6,102 bases of DNA, from positions 1 to 6,102 of the forward strand of contig JABHUV010000243.1 in NCBI GenBank assembly GCA_018658605.1, in the 5' to 3' direction. Position numbers and translations under genes: made by a program. The notes beneath the pieces were generated by a model. That model ran no database searches. It worked only from the letters and a program-made list of their open reading frames with translations, and was not told the origin of the DNA. Of this stretch, positions 6,093 through 6,102 are shown piece by piece (positions within the stretch are counted from its first letter, which is position 1; each line of letters opens with the position of its first letter). This stretch comes from Planctomycetaceae bacterium. Its GTDB lineage: Bacteria > Planctomycetota > Planctomycetia > Pirellulales > Pirellulaceae.

Positions 6093-6102
6093 TGCTAGAT
6101 CA

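Larger units (their letters stand above)
5902..6102. other. Non-coding right end with repeats
   Basis: These 201 bases hold no gene I can support. They contain repeat copy 2, a G-rich stretch (about 5949-5964 and 5984-5999), an A7 run with a short palindrome, and the 9-bp hairpin. One minus-strand frame is open from 6101 to a TAG at 5925-5927 (58 codons), but it runs straight through the palindromes and the repeat, so it is probably not translated. Confidence 0.5.

Noticed and set aside
5925..6101. Minus-strand frame open from the right edge for 58 codons
   Set aside because: It crosses the perfect hairpin, the GGTC/GACC palindrome and repeat copy 2, and its translation shows no family. Repeats of this kind often give accidental open frames.

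Overview
The window looks like chromosomal DNA from a planctomycete, probably Pirellulaceae-like. This is inferred from gene content: the C-terminal part of a formylglycine-type sulfatase, a zinc-ribbon/proline-linker/single-TM protein, and a secreted redoxin–cytochrome c–copper-monooxygenase-like fusion of a type I associate with that phylum. Ribosome binding sites are mostly weak, several starts appear to be GTG or TTG, and intergenic stretches are fairly long. There is no rRNA, tRNA, CRISPR array, integrase or intact transposase.

Layout. Positions 1-729 (+) are the 3' part of a sulfatase whose start lies off the left edge. After 20 bases comes a 109-residue three-helix membrane protein (750-1079, +). 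A convergent gene (1156-2067, -) encodes a zinc-ribbon protein with one membrane anchor and an exported C-terminal domain. A 197-base divergent spacer separates it from a small doubtful ORF (2265-2495, +). Next is the centrepiece, a 576-residue exported multidomain redox protein (2548-4278, +). A 290-base spacer with inverted and direct repeats follows, then an SRPBCC (START-like fold) protein (4569-5072, +) and a six-helix membrane protein (5209-5901, +). The last 201 bases contain no convincing gene but carry hairpins and the second copy of a short dispersed repeat.

How the genes work together. The window does not read as one pathway. The sulfatase and the small membrane protein may be co-transcribed. 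The redox fusion appears to be a self-contained periplasmic or membrane-facing electron-transfer protein: its three modules sit on one chain and the expected heme and copper ligands are all visible. The SRPBCC protein and the six-helix protein lie on the same strand 136 bases apart and might share a transcript, but nothing functional links them. The most interesting items are the three-module redox protein and an approximately 31-33-base repeat found downstream of two unrelated genes. I found no clear evidence of a new multi-gene system.
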